From: Bathynomus jamesi
Taxonomy: Eukaryota > Arthropoda > Malacostraca > Isopoda > Cirolanidae
Reading direction: 5' to 3'
NCBI GenBank assembly: GCA_023014485.1
Contig: JAJOZX010006139.1
Coordinates: 186,001-250,000 of the forward strand
DNA length: 64,000 nt
Shown here piece by piece: positions 22,226-34,533 of the stretch. The position numbers and the translations under genes are program-made. Every line of letters starts with the position of its first letter. The stretch's first letter is position 1. The notes under the pieces were generated by a model that saw nothing but the letters and a program-made list of their open reading frames with translations, had not been told where the DNA came from and did not search any database.

Positions 22226-22442
22226 AATGCAAAAAACTTCACTTTTCTATGTGAAGGTCAAAATATGATTATAAAAACCCACTCTAATAGACAGAGTTTA
22301 TTCCCACAACAGTTTCAATCCCCACTGGCATCCTCTTCGGGTGGATACAGAAAAACAAATTTATACACCCGAAGAGGATACCAGTTGGCATCAAAACTGT
22401 TGTGGAAATAAACTCTGTCTATTAGAGTGGGTTTTTATTATC
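22226..22442. mobile_element. Foldback element, Penelope-like tail (copy 1)
   Basis: A 217-bp insert with a 12-bp target duplication GTGCCTTTAATA (22214-22225 and 22443-22454). The interior is a hairpin: CCCACTCTAATAGACAGAG then TTTATTCCCACAACAGTTT on one side and its inverse on the other, with an inner CACCCGAAGAGG/CCTCTTCGGGTG stem. The order GAAGAGGATGCC, GAAACTGTTG, AATAAA resembles 3' ends of Penelope-like retroelements (inference). A sister copy is at 43567-43698. Confidence 0.75.
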
Positions 22443-22529
22443 GTGCCTTTAATAGTTGAAAATGACTTTCTAACATGTTTTTAGCCTTGATATAACACAG
22501 TTATGTCTCCAAAGACATATAAAATGAAT

Positions 22530-23193
22530 GAGTAATTCCATGACAGATCACCCAACAAAAATCGAAAATAACACCATCACTCTTCGATTTTGTTCAAATT
22601 CGGTGTGCAGGTTAGGATTGGTGTTAGAAACAATTTCCCCAAATTTTTCTTCAATCTGTTCATTAGGTCACATTTTACGGAGGGGTCAAGTTTGAGGTCG
22701 AGCGCTGACCTCTAAATTTCAAATGGTCATAACTCAACTTCTAATTGTCGGATCTTCACAAGTTTGGCACCATTGGATTTGGGAGAGTCTCTACTTTCCA
22801 AAAAGACCATTTACAACACTGTAGATCAGTTAGAAAAAAGTTATGCTGTAAAAAAATTTGACCTGACCTTTGACCTCGAGGATACCATTTTTCAGAAATT
22901 TTTATAGATGACAAAAATGTTCCTTGAAACAAGATCTACCAGAATCAGTAATAAAATGGTGTCTTATTTACCGGTATGTAGGTCAAAACACGATTTCTAA
23001 TGACTGTCTGCAAAAATTTTGACAAATTTTTCGCACTTTTCATAAATCACTACCCCATAAATATTTTAAAAGTCAAAATCAGAAAATTTTTATAGAAGAC
23101 AAAAATGCTGTATGAACAGAAATCTATTAGAATCAGTAATAAAAAGCGGTCTTAATTACTAATAGATAGGCTAAAATTTGATTGTATGTATGA
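22530..23193 (+). repeat. Left long TIR of element E
   Basis: About 660 bp, inverse of 26650-27306 with few changes. It includes GACCTTTGACCTCGAGG and AACTGATCTACAGTG landmarks. Confidence 0.88.
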
Positions 23194-23622
23194 TGCTGCT
23201 ATCAAAATTTTTAATTAGTTTTCTAAAATTTTGAAAAAATTACATTCCAGAAATATTTTAAACATATCCTACTTACATTGGTAGATACCTATATTATTAT
23301 TGTAAAAGTGAATGTAGATATAAGAAATAAATATAGCTTAAGAAATCTATGCTAATGTATAATATACAGATTGCTATAAAAAATAACTAATGGCGTCAAT
23401 TATATCTATCTGGTACTCAACGCTATATGAAAATCTTTATAATTAATTATAATATACAGATTTGGCATTAATTCGTATAAGAATGAAATATACTGACATT
23501 TAAGCAAAATTACTAAATAAGTTAGATGACATAGCCACAATTCTATTTACTGTATGGGTATTAAAAAGGTACAAACTACATAGTACATAATTAATTTTAT
23601 TTTCCTTATTTATTTAAAGTTT

Positions 23623-26314
23623 TCATTTTATTTGATATAAAAAATTTTCATAAAAAAATTCTATTTCTTCTTGCGGAAACTTGTACTGGATTCGTGTTCC
23701 GCCTCTCAAGGAAGCTTCTATACGTCCTAATATATTAGATTTAGGAACAGCACAAATATCTTCTTTTTGCGGAAAACTGTACGATGGTGACAGCCCTGAT
23801 GGATGAAGGAATTTTATGCTATAGTCATCATACTGTTCATCATAACTCTGCACCGACCCAAACCAAAATGTTTTTTCATACAAAACTGCAACAAAGCACC
23901 CAACTATCACATCTTCCCTAGTGCTGATGGTTTCATGGGTAATAATTTCGTTGGCTATGGCTGGCTCTGATTTATCATTTAAAAGCACTTTTACTTCTCC
24001 TAATTCGTCTTGATGTTTTGATAAACTGAAGACCTTTATTAAGTTGCTTGAAATGGGGACAAATTTGTGAAACTTCTGGGTACCTGTAATGGTTTTCAAA
24101 GGAAGAGTTCTGCGATTTAAAAAAACTTCAGTTTCTTTAACTTCTGAGAGTGGTACGAAATAGTATTTGATTTTTGATTCCATTCGGTTGCAGAAGTCGT
24201 AGAATGCCTCAGGAGTCAGGATCTGATCAGTGACGGTTCTTTGAAGAGATGCCTTCGCAACTGACCTCTTTGCTGTGGCTCCAATAGCATCACAAATATT
24301 TTTTCCGTGTGATGTTCCATAAAAATGCCAATAAGCTGTTATGTTAAAATCATATTTTTGCTGGCACAAGTTGTAAAAATTGAATTTATTTTTATACTGG
24401 CCGGCACACCCGTCAGTGAAATGATGTATAGTTTTTATGTTGGGGCGGGTCGGCCAGTATGATAGGTATAATTTTTTTTAAAAACGTGTATACTAATACG
24501 CTATTGTGTTTTAGACCATCAGAAATTATACAGAACGTATCACACTGCAACTTCATGTCACAGTCTTTATAATAAAAAGCATACGGGTGCAGGGTACATT
24601 GGGAATTTTCCCAATGGAACCCCTGCACCGCATCTTGGATGATGAAGGAGTAGTTTTCGGCAAAGTCGCCAACCAGACATCCTTCCGTCATTGACAAACC
24701 TTCTTTCAATTCTTTGAAGTATGTTGATTGGGACTTGCAAATAAAATGGTGTTTGGTCAAAACAAAAATACTATTGGAGAGGGTATCTATAAATTCTTCA
24801 GGGGACTGACTTTTTTCGATTAGTGTGCACCGGTCTACAGTCTGCCACTGTTTAAATTTAATTTCTTCAAAATTTTCGCTGATCATTAGTTGTTCTAAGT
24901 AACTTTTAACACCAGCTACTCCTTTGCACTGACCACATTTTTGCATCATGCATGCTTCAGCGTTTATGTCGCATACAGCTTCCGCCATTAAATCTTTATA
25001 TTCTAGGCCTTTAATTCCTAATGCTGCCAGCTGTAATTTTGGGTTTTGGTGGTAGGTGCACACGCACACACTGTGTGTGCCACTACTACCAGCAATAATG
25101 CAGTGAGGAGGTCGCAATGCAGCAAAACTGCTAAAACCTATTTTTGGATTATCCGGAATGCTACAGAATGCGGCAAAAAGTTCTTTCAAATTACACAAAA
25201 GAAGGCGTTTTTGTATTTTGACCTTATTACCCTCAAAATTGGTATAGGATTTGCAATCCTTTTGACCAGGACATTGACGACTGTATTCATCAGACTCATA
25301 AAATTTTTTAACTATTTGTTTTGTTTCAAATGAGATGACTTTACCTTTTGACATGCTTGGAATTTCAGGGAGAATTTTAAATTTTCTTTTAAATTCTCTG
25401 CTTTTTTTTACCATATAGTTTGTCGTATTAAAATATTCTTGCGTTTTCTTAATAGTGAATGGGGACAGCGTTAAAATTTGAATTTTCTTGTTTAAACTAG
25501 TACCTTCTGTTTGAAATTCTACACGTAGTTCCTCCATACCTCGAAATCTAAAAATTTTATATTATTTAATTTAAAAAAAATATATACTGCATGAATCCCA
25601 TGATAAATTAATTAAACCTAAATTTACATAACTTTGATTTTAAAGTATTAATTCTATGTCTGTGTGTAGGTAATTTTTATACATAGATACATATGTAAAT
25701 ATATATATTAATAGCTGATAGATAGGTGTGTGGAAAAAACATTTTATTCTATAACCTTTCTAATTCAAGTTCTTCTTCATTATTTAGTTCTCTCTTTTTT
25801 TTTGTAGACTCAGGAATTTCAACTCCATACGCACTTTCCAATCCTCTTTTAAGTTTCTCTGTGGTGAACACAAGTTTCTTTGCGCCTTTTTTTTGTTTTT
25901 GTACCGGTGTTAGCCCGCCTAATAAATAAATAAAATTAAAGTGTTAATTTGAAAAGTACAATAATAGAAAATAACATTAAATTAAAAGTTTTGAAATTTA
26001 TCTCCCATATTTTAGTAACCTATAATATCAGGATGTAAAGTTGTAATTATAATTTTTTATTTTAGGCTTTAGGTAAGATATGAAAGTTTGCGAAAAATAT
26101 TAGTATTTTAGATTATGCGCTTACTTGTTTTAATTGGACTTTCATCTAAGAATGGAAGAACTTTGTCCATCAATATATTTTTTCCAATAAATGATGTATC
26201 CAAATCTGATAATGCATTGCTGGTATGAGACGTTCCACTATCTTCTCTCTCCAGTGCCGCTTCTTGGATTTTTTCTTCGACATCCATTTCTTTATGCAAA
26301 CTTAATCTCTCCAA
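23623..26314 (-). pseudogene. Candidate transposase of element E (unnamed, DGCAGQYKN family)
   Basis: Exons on the minus strand: about 26314-26130 (acidic/polar N-terminus, splice donor near 26125), about 25918-25757 (VQKQKKGAKKLVFTTEKLKRGLESAYG) and 25551-23623. The last gives two open stretches, 374 and 248 residues, joined by one frameshift near 24400. Landmarks are the Cys cluster CGQCKG, GDFAENYSF (Asp), IISDGLKHN, FTDGCAGQYKNK (Asp) and HFYGTSHGKNICDAIG (Asp/Glu region). This set recurs in insect and cnidarian mobile genes. I think it fits Sola-type transposases, mainly because of the 4-bp duplication, but cannot confirm. An exon 25757-25551 gap holds a short intron-like AT tract. Nearly intact apart from the shift. 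Confidence 0.65.
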
Positions 26315-26649
26315 AATTTGCGGATTATTTTTAAATTTTTGAACAATTGCTGCATAAGAAATCTTTTTCGCTTAACATGCCAAAACTATTTGCAGCTAAT
26401 ATTTTATTTACAGGAAATACTTTGTTGAAACACATTCTTTTGTGTTTTTTTGCGGATCGCAACAAAATAAGTTTTGTGGCATTGTTACAAATTAATTTTT
26501 ATTTTATTTATGTAATTACATTTAATTAAGATCTGGAAACAAAAAACAAAATCATGTAGTTATAAATAAAAATCTTGGAAACAGAAAATTAATAGTTTAC
26601 ATACAATTGTAATTTTTATTTAAAAATCTGAAAATATCTCACCAAAGAT

Positions 26650-27306
26650 CATCATACATACAATCAAATTTTAGCCTATCTATTAGTAATTAAGACCTTT
26701 TTATTACTGATTCTAATAGATTTCTGTTCATACAGCATTTTTGTCTTCTATAAAAATTTTCTGATTTTGACTTTTAAAATATTTATGGGGTAGTGATTTA
26801 TGAAAAGTGCGAAAAATTTGTCAAAATTTTTGCAGATAGTCATTAGAAATCGTGTTTTGACCTACATACCGGTAAATAAGACACTAATTTATTACTGATT
26901 CTGGTAGATCTTGTTTCAAGGAACATTTTTGTCATCTATAAAATTTCTGAAAAATGGTATCCTCGAGGTCAAAGGTCAGGTCAAAATTTTTTACAACATA
27001 ACTTTTTTTCTAACTGATCTACAGTGTTGTAAATGGTCTTTTTGAAAAGTAGAGACTCTCCCAAATCCAATGGTGCCAAACTTGTGAAGATCCGACAATT
27101 AGAAGTTGAGTTATGACCATTTGAAATTTAGAGGTCACACGCTCGACCTCAAACTTGACCCCTCCGTAAAATTTGACCTAATGAACGGATTGAAGAAAAA
27201 TTTGGGGAAATTGTTTCTAACACCAATCCTAACCTGCACACCAAATTTGAACAAAATCGGAGAGGTGATGGTGTTGACCATTGGGTGATCTGTCCTGGAA
27301 TTACTT
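26650..27306 (-). repeat. Right long TIR of element E
   Basis: Inverse of the left arm. Differences include CATTACC/CATCACC-type substitutions and single-base indels. Confidence 0.88.
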
Positions 27307-27498
27307 GAATATCAAACAATAAATAAAGCAGTAAAAATTAAACAATGAATTAAGAAGGGTATGGTAACTTACCATGTTTTGGTTAAATTAAGTCCTATGT
27401 GGATGAAGGGTTAGATATGGCTTGATGGAAATTTACACACTGATGAAGATAAAGCTTCATCAGAGCCTTCCAGATTTATTGGGCTCTTTGGAGTACTT

Positions 27499-27777
27499 TT
27501 ATGTGGGCTTTTCTGAGGGCTTTGGACAGGGGTCTGGGAGGGAGTTTTCTGGGGTGTTTAGGCAGGTATGGAGAAATACATGTGCAATGAGGGCTGGACT
27601 GCATGCCTCCTTTTTTTCTTCATACAATTCTCTATAGTACCTCACAGCATTCTCAAGGCCCCTGTTGACTGTGGAACTCCTCAGCCTGTCCAGATCACAG
27701 CAATAAAAAATTTCAGTCTGTTCAGAGAACAGACTGAAGGCAGATTTGACGTTTGAAAGTTCTAGATAGTGCCCCAA
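27499..27777 (-). pseudogene. Possible Tigger transposase C-terminal remnant
   Basis: A 92-codon open frame with NRGLENAVRYYRELYEEKK, which resembles the Arg/Lys/Tyr-rich helix near the C-terminus of some pogo/Tigger transposases. No catalytic motif is present and I do not recognise the rest. Orientation agrees with the left TIR at 22073 being the 3' end. The start is not defined. It could instead be an unrelated chance frame. Confidence 0.35.
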
Positions 27778-28017
27778 ACAATGAATGGATGAATGAACAA
27801 TGAAATGCGTGTTGCTTTGCCTCAGGACTTAAAGACAAAAAAAGCAGATAAGCAGGAATGCACAACAGAAATGTTGGAGATAGTATTAATTAATGATGAA
27901 TAAACTTTCATACTACTAAGTTTTAGTAGTATGAAATAATTGAAGTGCAGGGTGTCCCAAGATGCAATGCTTCAAAAATAATTGGTCATGTTTTTCTTGT
28001 TCATTAATACCTGAGCC

Positions 28018-28235
28018 TTCTATATAAATTAAAAGCTCATGGGATATCAGGTTCATTTTAAACGAGTAGAAACTACAAAAAGATCTTGATAAATTAGTTG
28101 CCTGGGCTAATAAGTAGCAACTGGAATTCAATGTTCAAAAGTACAAAGTCCTCCGTTCTGGGAGAAATAATAAAAGCTTGGGGAAAACTTTACTATCCAG
28201 ACAAGAATCAGAGACAGTCAGTAATGCTACACCCA
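28018..28235 (+). mobile_element. CR1-like LINE (L-a) fragment
   Basis: AAATTAAAAGCTCATGGGAT and the following DLDKLVAWANK-like reading match the RT region of the L-a LINE at 56150-56500, with an internal gap. 5' and 3' parts are missing. Confidence 0.7.
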
Positions 28236-28333
28236 CACTCATGATACACCTCATGTAATGACATCCTAGATATTTCTTCCAATTACAAATCTATGTACAT
28301 ACATCATTCACTTATGAATAAGCTATTTATATA

Positions 28334-29695
28334 CAGTGGTTCCTCAGTTAATGATATTAATTAGTTCCATGAAAACCATTGTTAATCAAGTATAGGAAAT
28401 ACACATTAAAGGCTTAATTCATTCAAAGATGATCAGAAGTTGACCTTATTCACCCTAAAAACATAGTTTATAATATTTAAACACGCAATTTTAATAAATA
28501 AACGTTATGAGAACATATTAAATCATTAATATTAATAGAAACATGGATAAATAATGAATAAATAGAGCATAAAATAAAATTCTTACCTTAGGCTAAGAAG
28601 ATAGATGGCTTAAGGGGTTGATGGCTCCAATCTTATTCTCTTTCTGAAGAAACTGTCAAGAGTTGTCTGTTGTACTGACTTCCTCCTCTCCATTAACAGC
28701 TTCTTGAAGTAGGAAATCCCTTTGTCCTCAAAATTGCAGAGTAACAGCTCTGTTTGTTCTTTGGCTGGATATCTGGACATCAATCTCTTCAGTGTCCCAA
28801 GCAGTTAAAAGTTCTTTGATCTCAGAAGTGGGCATGGTGTCATCTTGGTCTTGTTCCTCCTTCCCACTGTCTTGTTCGATGAAGCTGTCCAATTCTTGTA
28901 GATCCTCAGTGGTGAGCTCCCTATTGTGAGATTGAATAAGGTCTTTCACATCATCCTCATCAAGCCCCATTGATTCTCGAAGCAAGACAATTTCCTTATC
29001 AACAGCAACATCATCTTCAAACCCCTGAAAATTGTGTTGAATTGTTGGCCAAAGAGTTTTCCATGCAGCATTCAAGCAGCACACTGAAACTCTTCGTGCC
29101 ATGCAGCCACACTGCTCCTTACAGCCTCCAGAATGTTAAAGTTTGTCTTCCAGAATTCCTTCAATGTTATGCCATTATCACCTGATGTTGTTTCATGACA
29201 TTTGTGGCAAATTTTTGTGGTGTACAGCCTCTTGAAATTTGCAATGACTTGCTGGTCCATAGGCTGGATCAAAGATGTGGTGTTGGGTGGCAGGAACTTC
29301 ACTCTGATGAAGGGAAATTTAGCAATCAAAGAGGAAGCAAGTTCAGGGTCATGGCCAGGTGCATTATCCAGGAGTAAAAGAGCCTTCAGTTCCATCTTGT
29401 TCTTGATCAGGTAAGACTTCACAGAAGGGCAAAAAACTTCAGAAGCCCATTCATAAAAAAGCTGCCTAGTAATACATGCCTTATGGTTGGACTTCCAAAA
29501 GATCCCCAGTTCGCTTCTGATGACTTTCTTTTGCTTGAAGACCCTTGGATTTTCAGAATGGTATATGAGCATGGGCTTCAACTTAAAATCTTCTGAAGCA
29601 TTGGAACCAAGCAACAAGGTTAGCCTGTCCTTCAAAGGCTTATGGCCTATGAGGCAGATTGTTAATCAATGGCATTGTAAACCAAGGGACCACTG
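28334..29695 (-). mobile_element. Tigger (pogo) transposon, internally deleted
   Basis: TIRs CAGTGGTTCCTCAGTTAATG and, inverted at the right, CAGTGGTCCCTTGGTTTACA. TA duplications at 28332-28333 and 29696-29697. 1.36 kb. Carries the catalytic half of the transposase on the minus strand. Confidence 0.92.
28728..29640 (-). pseudogene. Tigger transposase, N-terminally truncated
   Basis: Family role: pogo-type DDE transposase using TA targets. Reading from 29635: KDRLTLLLGSNASEDFKLKPM leads into the DDE_1 domain; LLLLDNAPGH carries the second Asp, and FLPPNTTSLIQPMDQ has the third acidic residue (the Asp of PMDQ). The frame changes near 29095 and continues as MARRVSVCCLNAAWKTLWPT... with an acidic tail (GLDEDDVKDLIQSHNRELTTEDLQEL) to 28728. 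The CENP-B-like DNA-binding domains and the first catalytic Asp are missing because of the internal deletion next to the right TIR. Not functional. Confidence 0.9.
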
Positions 29696-30130
29696 TATTA
29701 GCTACATAATTTCCAGACAGACATAATTTGAGTGTGTTCATGTCAGGATATTTGTCTCAACATTAAATGACTTGTAAAATTCTTGGAGGATGAGTATGGG
29801 CTACTTGTAGGCAGCGACGTGCACTCAGGGTAGGCAAGGTAGGCAGTGCCTGCCCTAGCATAAAATCTAAAAATATAAAAAGTAACTTTTTTCGTTATTT
29901 AAACTTCATTCTTTCAGTTCCTTAATGCTTTCTCTTAAAATACATACAAATTTCATGCTAATTCTGTATGTAGCATTGTGTGTAATGCTGAAGCAGGCAC
30001 ATATTGCTATGCTTTTTATCCTGCATATAAATTATAATAGCTAAATTCTTCATAGCATGTGCCGTCAATCCAAGCTTTTTCCTTTAAAACAATAGGAAAT
30101 AAAGGCAATTTTTAACCTGCCTACGAAGCA

Positions 30131-30830
30131 ACCAATGGGGCGGGCGTATGATGTAGCATTAGAAGATATGCGTAAAAATTTTGGTGTTTTTTATGAGAAG
30201 TTTGAAGAGAATTGTATAGAAAATAACCTTGCTGAATCCAATTGTCGAATAAAACATCCAATTAAGGAATAAAGAGAAAGAATTTTTTGTCTTATATTGA
30301 ATGATATAATTAAACAAATGGAAGCTAGATATAATGACTTCAAAAATTTGCGGTTTATTACTTTAGTTGATAGTAAGAAGTTTGCCGAAATGGCTAGTGA
30401 AGTTGATAGGGAAGCACAAGAAAGTTTAGGAAAGAATTATGCTAATTAATTTGATTTCGTAAGGCTAAAAGCTGATTTGGCTGGAATCTATAATGCACCA
30501 ATGTTACGAGACAAATCTATTAAAGATTTGCTTGTCTTCATTTTTAAAAATGAACTGGAACAAACATTTCCCAAAGCAGTGAAACTGCTGCAATTGGTCC
30601 TTACAATTCTAGCTACAACTGTTTCAGTTGAGCGAACATTTTCAGCTTTAAAAAGAATTAAAACATGCACTAGGAATCGAATGACACATGAAAGGCTTTC
30701 ATCACTTGCTTTAATCTCTACAGAAAAAGAAAGGTTCATGAAACTGGAACAAAGTACTACACACTTTTATGACATGGTTACAGAAATATTTCTTCAGAAG
30801 GAGAGACGAATGGAATTTATCTACAAATAA
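30131..30830 (+). pseudogene. hAT transposase C-terminal part
   Basis: The best piece is 30477-30830: FKNELEQTFPKAVKLLQLVLTI then TTVSVERTFSALKRIKT, the hAT dimerisation domain with the catalytic Glu of SVERTFS, ending EKERFMKLEQ. Upstream (30131-30476) the frame is still readable in pieces, with stops near 30270 and 30449. The N-terminal zinc finger and catalytic Asp segments are absent. The gene stops before element A at 30960. Confidence 0.85.
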
Positions 30831-30959
30831 TGTAAGTAAATACTTATATAACTAAAATTTTATTTTGAACTTTTAATATTTTTATTAATTACCGGGATAT
30901 TAGTTGGTATAAAATAGCTATGAAATTCTGACCAGTTTTATTGAGTAACAATGCGATGC

Positions 30960-31293
30960 TAGGCTGGGCTGAAACTCAAGATAGAATTAATTAGAGTCAT
31001 TAACAGTTGGCTTTTGATATAAAAATAAGATTCCTGAAAAAAATAATTGGTGGCCACCAACGTGTGTCCGGCCACCCCCATTTTTGTATAAACATCTAAT
31101 GCCGCACTAGCAAAATCAGGAAAATGGCAATATCTCTTCTTCTGAACATGCTAGAGAGATGGTTTGCATACCAAAATATGCAGAATTTGATTTAGAACAA
31201 ATTATTAAGAGTGGTATTTTTTCATAAAACCTTTAGTTTTTGAGTTATTTTAGAAAAACTCATTTTTGGGGCCCATAGACCCCCTTTTGACGG
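30960..31293 (+). repeat. Left TIR of element A
   Basis: Mostly perfect inverse of 37870-38195, including GGCAATATCTCTTCTTCTGA and TGGTTTGCATACCAAA. Confidence 0.85.
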
Positions 31294-34200
31294 ACCTTAG
31301 TGACAAAAGAAATTCTAAAATAAGCATGATTTGGCTTTTTGATTACTAACATTGCCCTAAAAGGATGTTGACATGGACATAGTGATCACATGATAGGACT
31401 TTTCCTTGTTATCTTGCATCCATTATGCTTGATTAAAGAATAGAGGGTGGGGCTGCTTCATGAACTTTTTTTAAACGTAATAAATTGAAAACTTGTTTTT
31501 TTTTTTCAGGTGCCTTTGTTATAAGTTTCCAACTGCAATTTGTCATTGAATTCAACATTTGCAATATAAAGTATGACTTCTACAAGGAAAACAGTTGCTA
31601 AAGTACTTGGTGATGTACGTTTTATGCCAGCAGAACAGTTTCCTTTAGGGAAATTGCCTACGTTGAAGCAAGTTATTGAAAGGTGTTTGTGTTTCGGAGA
31701 CTATAAAACAGATGCTGTACTGAGAGCTACTTCTGAGGAATTGCATAAATTGTGGGTCACATATAATGTTTATCCAATATCAGTAAATGCCATACAGAGC
31801 TGACTGAAAACCCAAATAAAGGAATTCAACCGCCTTCTGAAGTATGACAAAAAGAAAAGGGGACCTAAATATCATCAAGATCTGGATGATTTTCTGAAAA
31901 CTGTAAACGTTTTATTTGACATATATCAACATGATCACAAACTGTTGGCAGATACAGAGAAAAAGCACTTACTGAAAATGACTGAATCTGATTACCAGTT
32001 TTATGAGGTAGGTCTGTTGATTGAATTTCAAGTTGTAAATTAATTAATTAATTAATTAATTAATTATCAATTATTAATATTATCAATTATTAATAATTTC
32101 CTACAATTTTTAAAGTGCATTTAATAAGTTAGTAATATCAATAATACACTATTAATGATGTTAATGATAAGTAATATTTTAGTATTTTCTCATTTTTGTA
32201 AGAATTTCAATTTACATATAGAGAGAGACCCATAGATAAAAGATACATTATAGTGTAATGAAATATAATCACTTTGTAGGACCAGAAAACAACTAGGCAT
32301 GGTTACTGTACCCTGAAAGAAGTCCCAGAAACAGCCACTGACTTAAAATTCAAATCACAGGTTATTCAATCTCAAAAAGCAAAAGAATCAGTTCCTCCTC
32401 CTCATCCTCCTGAACCTATGGACATTCCTGAGTTGACAGATAGCGACAGTTGTAATGATTCATTTGATGCAGACTATGTTCCAGAAGTCTCAACATTACA
32501 GAACAGAACTAGATTACACTCATTAGCTGAAGCATGTGACAGGTATAGTACTGAAAGATAAATCTTTTAATACAGCTTAAAGTGAAATCATTGTGACTAA
32601 GAGATTAAGATTACCAATAAATTATTCATTGACAATAGATATGTAAATCTACTTTAAATATCCTAACAGATATCAAGTAAGTGATAGAGCAGGAGCAGCT
32701 ATTGGTTCTGCTACATTGGTGGACTTTGGAGTAATCACCCCAGATAACATACAAAATGTTATTGATAAGTATGTTTTTAATCACTCTAGATATTACATTT
32801 CTTAGCTTCTGCTATAAGTTCTAAATCACCAGATTTACTATTATTTTTAATTAGCGTCAAAATTTCTATTTTGTATTTATATTAATTAGTTTCAAACAGG
32901 ACACTGACATTTGTATTTTGTATATTTGTATAATGCTAATGCAGTAATGCATGGCCAATATTTTTGAAATACTTTTCAGAAACAAGTTGAGAAGGGAGAG
33001 AGCTAAATTGAGAGCTGAAAGGAAGAAGGAAGAAGTGATATTTGAAAAAGTGACTGGCATTGGCTTTGATGGTAGAAAGGATGCTACACTTGCTGTTAAC
33101 AAAGTAAATGAAAAGTATTATACATCCACAATCCTAGAGGAACATTATGTCAGTACTGGAGAGCCAGGTAAATGGAAATGATTGTCACACAGTTATAGGC
33201 GTTATGCTGTTATATTACTGTACTATAAAGTAATATTTCAATTACTTAAAACATTTTTTTTTAAGTGACAACTGTCCAGTTAACTTTATTCCTTCCTTTT
33301 TCATTTTTATTTAATTGTAAAATTAATTACATTTATTTTCAGATGATTTCTACCTTGACCATTTTACCCCGGAGAGTGGCAAAGGCATTGACATTGCTCA
33401 TGGCATTTATAAGATCATTAAAGGGACAGAACTTGAGGCCAAATTAAACTTAGTTAAAGCAGATGGGACAAATACTAACCCAGGACATATGCATGGGTCA
33501 ATCAGATATTTGGAAATGTTTTTAGGGCAACCTCTTCAGTGGGATATTTGTCTTCTGCATCTAAATGAATTGCCACTTAGACACATCTTCATAACTTTAG
33601 ATGGGACAACAAAAAGTCCAGGCAAATTTTCTGGCCCTATTGGTTCTCAGCTCAATGGGATGTGTCAGAATGGAATGTTGTGGACTTCAAATCTATACCT
33701 TATCCTGCATTTGTGCTTCTACCAAATGAGGTGGTCAATAATTTATCAACAGACCAATACTATGGATACTGCATCTGCTGGGCAATTATTACTGGTGAAG
33801 TGGATGAAGACCTTGCACTCTTAGAAGTTGGCCTGCTAAATCACTCTCGATGGCTCACCTTAGCCTGTAGAATTCTTCGCTTTTATGTTTCACAAAAAGA
33901 CCCAGTAAGAACCTCAAAATCATAGTAGAATTCATCATCAAAGTATACTTTCACAGTTGGTTCAATATCAAGGCTAATAAGAGGCTAAGTGATGGGTCAA
34001 GAAACCTATTCAATATGATCCAGAGTAAATAAATTCCCTGACAGGAAAATTAGAGAAATTTGTTATGACGTATTAAACAATAACAGCTATTTTGCTCATG
34101 GTGAAAATATTTTAGTTGGAATGCTGGCTGATAAGATGGAGGTGAGGAGGTGTGCTGTCAATAAAGTTCTGTCTGAGGGGAGTTATAGAGGATTTTGATG

Positions 34201-34533
34201 ATGAATCTGGTAGTAGCAATGATTTTGCAGGTAGAATAATTGAAAGTGATGATGAGAATGAAGAGGATCATGAAGCTGGTACTGATGAATATCCTGCTAT
34301 AGATGAGAATGTTAGGGTCTTTAGAAAGCCAATCATCAATTTCAAAGCTTCTGCATACCACAAGCTGTCTGCTATGTCCCAATGGGAAACTGTTCCACCT
34401 GTATTAAAAGAATTCAGTAATGATGAACTGCGTGATATCATTAATACCGCATTGAAACTGGATCACAAGTGCCACAGTCAGAATGTTGAAAGGCACATCA
34501 AGCTTGTCACTGAAGCATCCTTGGCTGTTGTAG

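Larger units (their letters stand above)
22530..27306 (-). mobile_element. Element E: long-TIR DNA transposon, Sola-like candidate
   Basis: Inverted arms of about 660 bp (22530-23193 and 26650-27306). The outer ends read GAGTAATTCCATGACAGATC and AAGTAATTCCAGGACAGATC. Flanking GAAT at 22526-22529 and 27307-27310 gives a 4-bp target duplication. One gene lies on the minus strand. Four-base duplications are described for Sola elements. Size 4.78 kb. Confidence 0.82.
22073..27790 (-). mobile_element. Degraded Tigger, host of a foldback and of element E
   Basis: The left end CAGTCAATCCCCAATATCCATTG after TA (22071-22072) is pogo/Tigger-like. The sequence is interrupted by the foldback 22226-22442 and by element E 22530-27306, and carries a minus-strand coding remnant at 27499-27777. 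The right terminus was not found, so the right limit is approximate. Confidence 0.4.

Noticed and set aside
22330..22380. Hammerhead ribozyme as found in Penelope-like terminal repeats
   Set aside because: The stem CACCCGAAGAGG is clear, but I cannot locate the conserved CTGATGA and GAAA core in the right order.
25046..25333. 95-residue plus-strand ORF
   Set aside because: Antisense to the well supported minus-strand gene of element E.
27310..27500. Continuation of element E beyond its right TIR
   Set aside because: The TIR and GAAT duplication end at 27306-27310; sequence beyond resumes the interrupted Tigger-like host.
32040..32095. Regulatory or origin-like AT palindromes
   Set aside because: Simple (TTAA)n microsatellite inside an intron of the element A gene.
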